Assembly: GCA_030765065.1 (NCBI GenBank)
Contig: CM060984.1
Span: forward strand, 103,397,488 to 103,461,487
Length of the DNA: 64,000 nt
Source: Deroplatys truncata
Taxonomy: Eukaryota; Arthropoda; Insecta; Mantodea; Mantidae
Direction: 5' to 3'
Every line of letters begins with the position of its first letter. The first letter of the stretch is position 1. Below, in pieces: positions 59,193 through 64,000 of the stretch. The notes under the pieces are model-generated. The model did no database searches and was not told where the DNA came from. It saw only the letters and a list, made by a program, of their open reading frames with translations. The position numbers and the translations under genes are program-made.

Positions 59193-60600
59193 CTAATTCC
59201 TCATCTGATGAAAATGTATGTCTGGTGGTTCGTATACTTCTACGGCATCATGCTTATATCTAAGGTTCCAGGGCACTGAAACGAGTTTTTCAGCTGTAAC
59301 TTGAGACAATCTGTTTCTTACCTTAGCGTGAATTCTGCCATGGGCGTACCAGTTACGATCACTGGCTGCCAACGACAATGGTATGTTCAAAATTCCTGTA
59401 GCCAGAGGATACGATTGCTTATTACATACACCAATCCACAATGTGGCTGAGAGATATGTTGAGCAGCAAGTTTGAAAAAAAAAAACCTACATGTGCTCGA
59501 AATTCCGCCAGATTAGCCACAAGAGACCCATTATCAAGTTTACACAAATCACAGAATATTTTGATGTACTCCAGTGGTTGACGTTTTTCATTAACATTAA
59601 GAATCACTCCTTAGAGTGTCTACAATGTTTGCTGCTGCATGAATTGCCTTGCACGTGAACTTTCATATCAGCCACGAAATTCCTAGCACCTAATTGGTCT
59701 TCTGTATAAATTGCTTTACAACCCTTCAACACTGAATCTACAGGTGTGGAAAGTTCAGAAAACAGCTTGTGCAAGGCTGACAAAGTAGCGTTGTCCCGTC
59801 CACTTTAATGATAGCTTCAGACTTAGGTTTCATTAGACACAAAGTTTCTAATTACTGTCAAGTCTCATCCCTCAGGAGGAACTCTTAACAGTTCTGTCGA
59901 TCCGAACACTGGGGCTAAACAGTTTCCAGTAGAGCTTCTGTGTTCCCTAGCAAACTATCGAAGTATATCACTCTAGCATCCCACCGCATTGGAGGTGAGA
60001 GTTTTAGTGTGACGGAAGAATTTCCATATTTTTATTTCCTCTTAGCCTCCAGTATTGTGTTTGAAACGTGGCTATGCTTAAAATACTTAATTATATCTTG
60101 CTTAGGAGATTTAGTTTTTATAGCACTAGTATTAGTGTAGCATTTTTCCTGCAAAAGCATATTTCGGCCGCTGTCTGTTACAACAGCGATGAATTTGTTA
60201 TTACCAATGTCGTCGATAACGTCGATGATACTTGACGCAATATACTGAGTGGTTTTCCGTTGCTCTACAGATCGAATGCTCTTAGGGTCGGTGTAATGAT
60301 AACTAAATTGAACACATTGTTGCCTGAAATATCTATCTAATCGTCCGAAATTAAGCGCATTTGACTTGTTAATCTTCTGCATAACCACTGCTTGCAAACG
60401 CTAGCATTCCATAACCAGCAAACGTCTCCCAAGAGTATCATGTATAGGAGGCTCATAACCACGATGGATCTTCTGAAACACATCTCGCCAGTATTAGTTG
60501 GATTCTAACGTTGAAATAGCTACACTTGAAGTGTAAATGGTCCTGACAATACTTTTGTTCACTTCATCATTTCCTACCGCACTTGAAGAGGATGGAGTTA
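59193..60600 (-). pseudogene. hAT transposase relic, DUF659-type
   Basis: On the minus strand from about 60540 the text is NxYWRDVFQKIHRGYEPP-like (YWRDVFQKIHRGYEPPIHDT), then QAVVMQKINKSNAL. IIDVIDDIGNNKFIAVVTDS follows, where the aspartate of VVTD is a known catalytic-core position in hAT transposases. Later frames give LSLAASDRNWYAHGRIHAKV and RNRLSQVTAEKLVSV, the C-terminal dimerisation region (S-x-RNW...H-K-RN-L...EKLV). Stops and missing blocks separate these pieces, so it is inactive. It differs in type from the other two hAT elements here. Terminal repeats not found. Confidence 0.7.
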
Positions 60601-60734
60601 CTAACAGCACCTCTGGAAGGTTACGCTGTTCACTACACAATGCAGCGGACGCGGACTTTGTAAACAAAGCCACGTGACAAGAGAGCACCTCAAAATGAAA
60701 TAAAAACTAGGTGGGGTACGGAAACATATTTTGG

Positions 60735-61074
60735 AATTAGGTATAAAACAGAGGATGGGAATAGCATGGCTTAGGTAGGGAGGGTGGAAAGCTCGCAAGA
60801 TTGCTGATGATGATGGCAGGAGGATTTGCCCATTATGTGGGGAACAAGAAGACTGGACGCATATTTTGGCAGCATGCGTGCAGACGGAGAGTATTAGCGA
60901 AAAATTATTACCGAAAGTATTTTTGGCTTCCAACAGACGGAGGGCAGCATGCTGAGACTTGATTCTGAACAATCAAAACTGGCCAAGCTTGGGCACATAC
61001 TTAATGGAAGTACGTGTACTAAGAGATAAGGTGTTTATGTAAATTTTCTTCAAACGTATGTGGTGCTTGAGCAC

Positions 61075-61122
<48 letters not shown>

Positions 61123-61308
61123 GTGTGTGATTCAGAGTGTTTTTCAATTTTATATGTATATAATGTGGTGATTATAAACATAGTTGTTTCTGGTCCATTC
61201 TGCCAGTCACGTATACAGACCAGGTATTTTTCTAGAGAGCATGTACGGTCTTATGACCCATGCGACTGTGTTATGCAATTAATGTAATACTAAATACTTA
61301 ATAAATAT

Positions 61309-61353
<45 letters not shown>
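60735..61353 (+). pseudogene. LINE 3' end (C-terminal zinc knuckle, 3' UTR and TAC tail)
   Basis: 60821-60877 reads RICPLCGEQEDWTHILAAC, the same knuckle as at 47145; an in-frame stop (GGTAGG) lies upstream. The ORF end is followed by a 3' UTR with a (GT)n tract, then ends in (TAC)15 at 61309-61353. Truncated at the 5' side. Confidence 0.75.
61076..61119. repeat. (GT)n microsatellite
   Basis: Uninterrupted TG/GT tract of about 44 bp in the 3' part of the LINE fragment. Confidence 0.95.
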
Positions 61354-61559
61354 CTCATTGGCTGGTGGGCAAACTACAACTTTTCCCGCTAGTCTCTTCC
61401 TCTACATAAAACAGTTCGGTTCAGGTCGTAACTTTTGTGGTTCTTCTCGTGCAGAGAAATTTAAAAAAACAATTATTGTAACAGTTCAATTTATGAAATA
61501 AAGTGTGTTTGTTCACATTCACCTATAACTAAATGAATAGTTATAGCATAGGGTTTAAG

Positions 61560-61830
61560 AGGCTATGCGCAGTTGCTGCTGTTCATTTCCGGTTTCCGGA
61601 TAAGCCGCCAGTGTACTTTCGTAACGTGTTGAGAAAATGAGTGCTGTGACTGAGAATCCTCTGCCACTGTGGAAAACACAAACACGGGAATTGGAAGGAA
61701 GACAATTGCGTTAAATGCTTTTAACAAAATCTGTGAAACGTACCCACCTTTAATCGACAATGAATATTGTTGGCCATTATTTCGCAATAATTCACCTTCT
61801 TGGTTAGTGATGCAGAATTGATGCTCGGAT
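61560..61830 (+). other. Possible exon or gene fragment, unassigned
   Basis: Slightly CpG-richer DNA (TTCCGGTTTCCGGATAAGCC) precedes AAAATGAGTGC, opening a 25-codon frame at 61637-61714. A shift of frame continues open to a stop at 61819-61821 with LNAFNKICETYPPLIDNEYC and PSWLVMQN, which look protein-like. No family recognised; could be a frameshifted pseudogene or chance. Confidence 0.25.
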
Positions 61831-63057
61831 AGCTTGGGTCGCGTTTGTTTTCCGTTGTGTTTTAACTTATAGTGCTAATCATTTTCTTAACTTGTTGACT
61901 CATAAAAGGTTAAAGCAAAAGTGGTATGCTGATATTGGTAATTAAACTAATGATTTCTAAAGCCTGAAGTTAAGATCAGTTTAATGCAGTATCTTTAACC
62001 ACAGAAGCAAAACTGTTCAGGTAAAACATTAATTTGTCTACTCTTAGCATTATGTGTTAGAAGTTTAGGATGTAAGGAAAAGTATAGTGAATAAGACATA
62101 CAGTGTTTAAAAGCTAATGATCCCCAAGCTGTGCAATATACTGTATTAGCAATTTCATTTCACGGGTCCTGTCATCGTCTACGTGGTGCTGCCATGTGCT
62201 CTGCGGAGTGATACATTTAAGTTTTGTTTATTTCTCCTTTCAACTTATAGTGAAAAAGTTATAGTAATTCCTGATGCAACTAGTGATGGCTGCTGCTTCT
62301 GTACATCATTCTACGAAGGTACCATACGTTTTATAAATTGCAAACATAACTACATTCAACGAGATGACTATGTAGTCTTGACGCCAAAGCAAAGCTATAT
62401 GTTTTCTCGCCATATTTGCAACATGTTTCTCTTTTACCGCGAAAATTTCGTATTTCGTATTGTCCCTATATGCCGCCATGAGACCGCATTGCTTGAGAGC
62501 TGGAAAATCGTGTACGTATTCAACCCGATACGAGCTTTATATACACACGCAGATATTCCAAAATGTTTGGTTCGACATTTCTGCGCATGTTCCTAATCAT
62601 TTGTTACTTACTAACCACCTCCATGGAAGCGTCTGGTATTTGTGCATCTCTCAAGAGTAGCCAGAAATTATGGTTACACCAATTTATACAATGAAAGGAA
62701 CAAGTTAAAACAGTTTACAACCTCACTTAATGCAATAAATCCGTTTAGAACGGTTTGATTACAAACCTATTGTATACTTCTCCCAGTAAGTAAATTATTG
62801 TGAGAATTGTTATCAATAACACAATTATAAAAGCTTTTGATTCGATGTAAAAACCAAGTTCTCCATTTTGGACACTCTTGAATTTTACTACTCATAATCA
62901 GAATAAATTATGTGGAAACTGTCCGAATGTTATAAAACGTCAGAATAATGCTTGGAATATTCAGTAAAACTATTTTATTCGAATAGTCGAATACTACAGT
63001 TTTGATTCTCAAACTTCTCACAGAACAAATGTTTGTGCTTACCTGTGGATATACAGA
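61831..63057. other. No gene recognised
   Basis: A 137-codon frame at 62183-62596 has no recognisable domain and the composition of translated AT-rich DNA. Confidence 0.5.
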
Positions 63058-63195
63058 ATGGACCATTTAAGCTGAGAATGTACAATATCTCCAAAACTAA
63101 GGTTGTAGAAAGACATGTCTTGAATAAAATTGGTTTGATATTATGGAGGAAAGTAAACGTCATTAGCCGAGTAGCACTTGTGCTACTAGTTTGAC
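63058..63195 (-). repeat. Short inverted-repeat element, partial reverse copy
   Basis: ACCATTTAAGCTGAGAATGTACAATATCTCC and following text correspond in reverse to 39400-39461. The other terminus is not found. It ends near a perfect 9-bp-arm palindrome (63170-63187). Confidence 0.5.
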
Positions 63196-63304
63196 ATGAC
63201 AATTTAATTTCGCTTTTAAAATCATGCATTTTTGATAAATAATTATTACAAGAGGAAGGTCTTATCATTGAAAGAAGCATTTGTAAACCTCAATTAAATC
63301 GTCG

Positions 63305-63345
63305 TAAAACTATCAGCACTAGTGCTACTGCTGTTGATAGTTTTA
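63305..63345. repeat. Hairpin with nested palindrome
   Basis: TAAAACTATCA (63305-63315) pairs perfectly with TGATAGTTTTA (63335-63345); the loop includes AGCACTAGTGCT (63315-63326). Related palindromes AGCACTTGTGCT and AGCACATGTGCT occur at 63173-63184 and 63843-63854. Confidence 0.7.
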
Positions 63346-63896
63346 AAGTATTGTGCTGAAAAACTAATAACTGATAGATACATAAGTTTTCTCCTACATT
63401 CATTTTTGTATTCCTATAATCTTTGCTTCGATTTTAATAGGGATCTAGGAAGTCTATTCTCATGCGTTTACCGTTCACTATTGGCGGTTGACACAACCTG
63501 TAAAAATGATTAGATTTGGTGATCTGTGAAATCAAAATATAACAGAAGCGGTACAGCTTGTATCTAACGCCGTATAATACAAAAAGAAACAAAAGTAGTT
63601 TTGCCTCTAATGAAATTAATAGATTATTCTCGCATTTTAAACATACAGTGATTATACTAAAAATAAAAAAGTGACATCGTTCTCAAATTGTAATTATCAT
63701 GCCGAATTCTCCTCTGGCTTATGTTTTTTAGGTAATGTAATTGAGAATTCAAATACCTGTATTTTTGTTACTACATGATTATTTCTCGATCTTCGGTTTC
63801 AAAATGGCAACACACAATCGTTAACCTCAACCGAAACCTATCAGCACATGTGCTAATACTATAGATAATTTTCAGAATAGGTATGAAAGTAAATGA
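63346..63896. other. No gene recognised
   Basis: AT-rich, one palindrome at 63843-63854, otherwise nothing supported. Confidence 0.45.
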
Positions 63897-63940
63897 TACT
63901 GGGTAGAGAAAGTAACGTGATTGTAACACATCAGATGCTT
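63897..63940 (-). mobile_element. Family A element, 5' terminus only
   Basis: GGGTAGAGAAAGTAACGTGATTGTAACACATCAGATGC matches the reversed 5' end. The rest of a copy is not evident to the left, so it is a remnant. Confidence 0.6.
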
Positions 63941-64000
63941 TAACTAAGTAATAAAGTTCACTTCAATAGGAAGAGCCAACCTATAAACTCGTATTAAGGC

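Noticed and set aside
61309-61353. Independent microsatellite locus
   Set aside because: Its position directly after a LINE 3' UTR makes it more likely the LINE tail.
62183-62596. 137-codon open frame as a host gene
   Set aside because: No recognisable domain, composition of translated AT-rich DNA, no repeat or splice context.

Overview
This is a gene-poor, AT-rich, repeat-saturated stretch of a large animal genome, most likely an arthropod and probably an insect. The evidence is the mobile-element mix: a mariner relic, three different hAT transposons, I/R1-like and RTE-like LINE relics, tRNA-headed SINEs and solo-LTR-like elements, with no bacterial gene organisation, no ribosomal or CRISPR loci and no convincing host protein-coding gene. 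I cannot name the species.

The dominant component is one interspersed family, called family A here. I find about 25 copies or pieces on both strands, together covering roughly a third of the window. A complete copy is about 840-890 bp. It starts ATCTGATGTGTTACACTCAC, carries an inverted 12-mer (ACTTTCTCTACT near the 5' end, AGTAGAGAAAGT at the 3' end) and ends with a small hairpin TACTA-TACG-TAGTA just before GAGAAAG. It also has a variable CA, GACA or CT/TA microsatellite about two thirds of the way along. The asymmetric inverted repeats, the 3' hairpin, the internal microsatellite and the lack of a long target duplication fit a non-autonomous Helentron/Helitron2-type element; that classification is an inference. 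Young, very similar copies lie at 8931, 13232, 27078, 29112 and 31398. Several sit inside or against other family A copies at A-runs.

Other elements are layered on these copies. 1-5.7 kb: old family A copies, a SINE, a GC-rich retroposed insert with a 15-bp target duplication, and an RTE-like LINE relic. 5.9-8.9 kb: I-like and RTE-like LINE relics, a second SINE and a mariner pseudogene. 9-16.6 kb: a dense family A block containing an insert with a heat-shock-type promoter at 11301-11381. 18-19.6 kb: an I-like LINE relic. 23.9-24.9 kb: a 997-bp hAT element with perfect ends and an exact 8-bp target duplication. 26.6-38.8 kb: nested family A copies, a solo LTR, a long SINE and an inverted duplication. 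40-53 kb: a run of about 550-bp tRNA-headed SINEs, a 150-bp tandem array joined to an (AAT)25 tract, a BED-finger hAT relic and a LINE tail. 53-61 kb: more family A, a second solo LTR, a 240-bp tandem duplication, a third hAT relic and a LINE tail. 61.3-64 kb: mostly unassigned DNA with palindromic hairpins.

The recognisable proteins are all transposon-encoded and almost all are broken. The one long, intact transposon-type reading frame is the 193-codon hAT C-terminal frame at 24198-24779. The most interesting signals are the heat-shock promoter module, the self-nested family A with its readable empty sites, and the hAT element that keeps only a dimerisation-domain frame.
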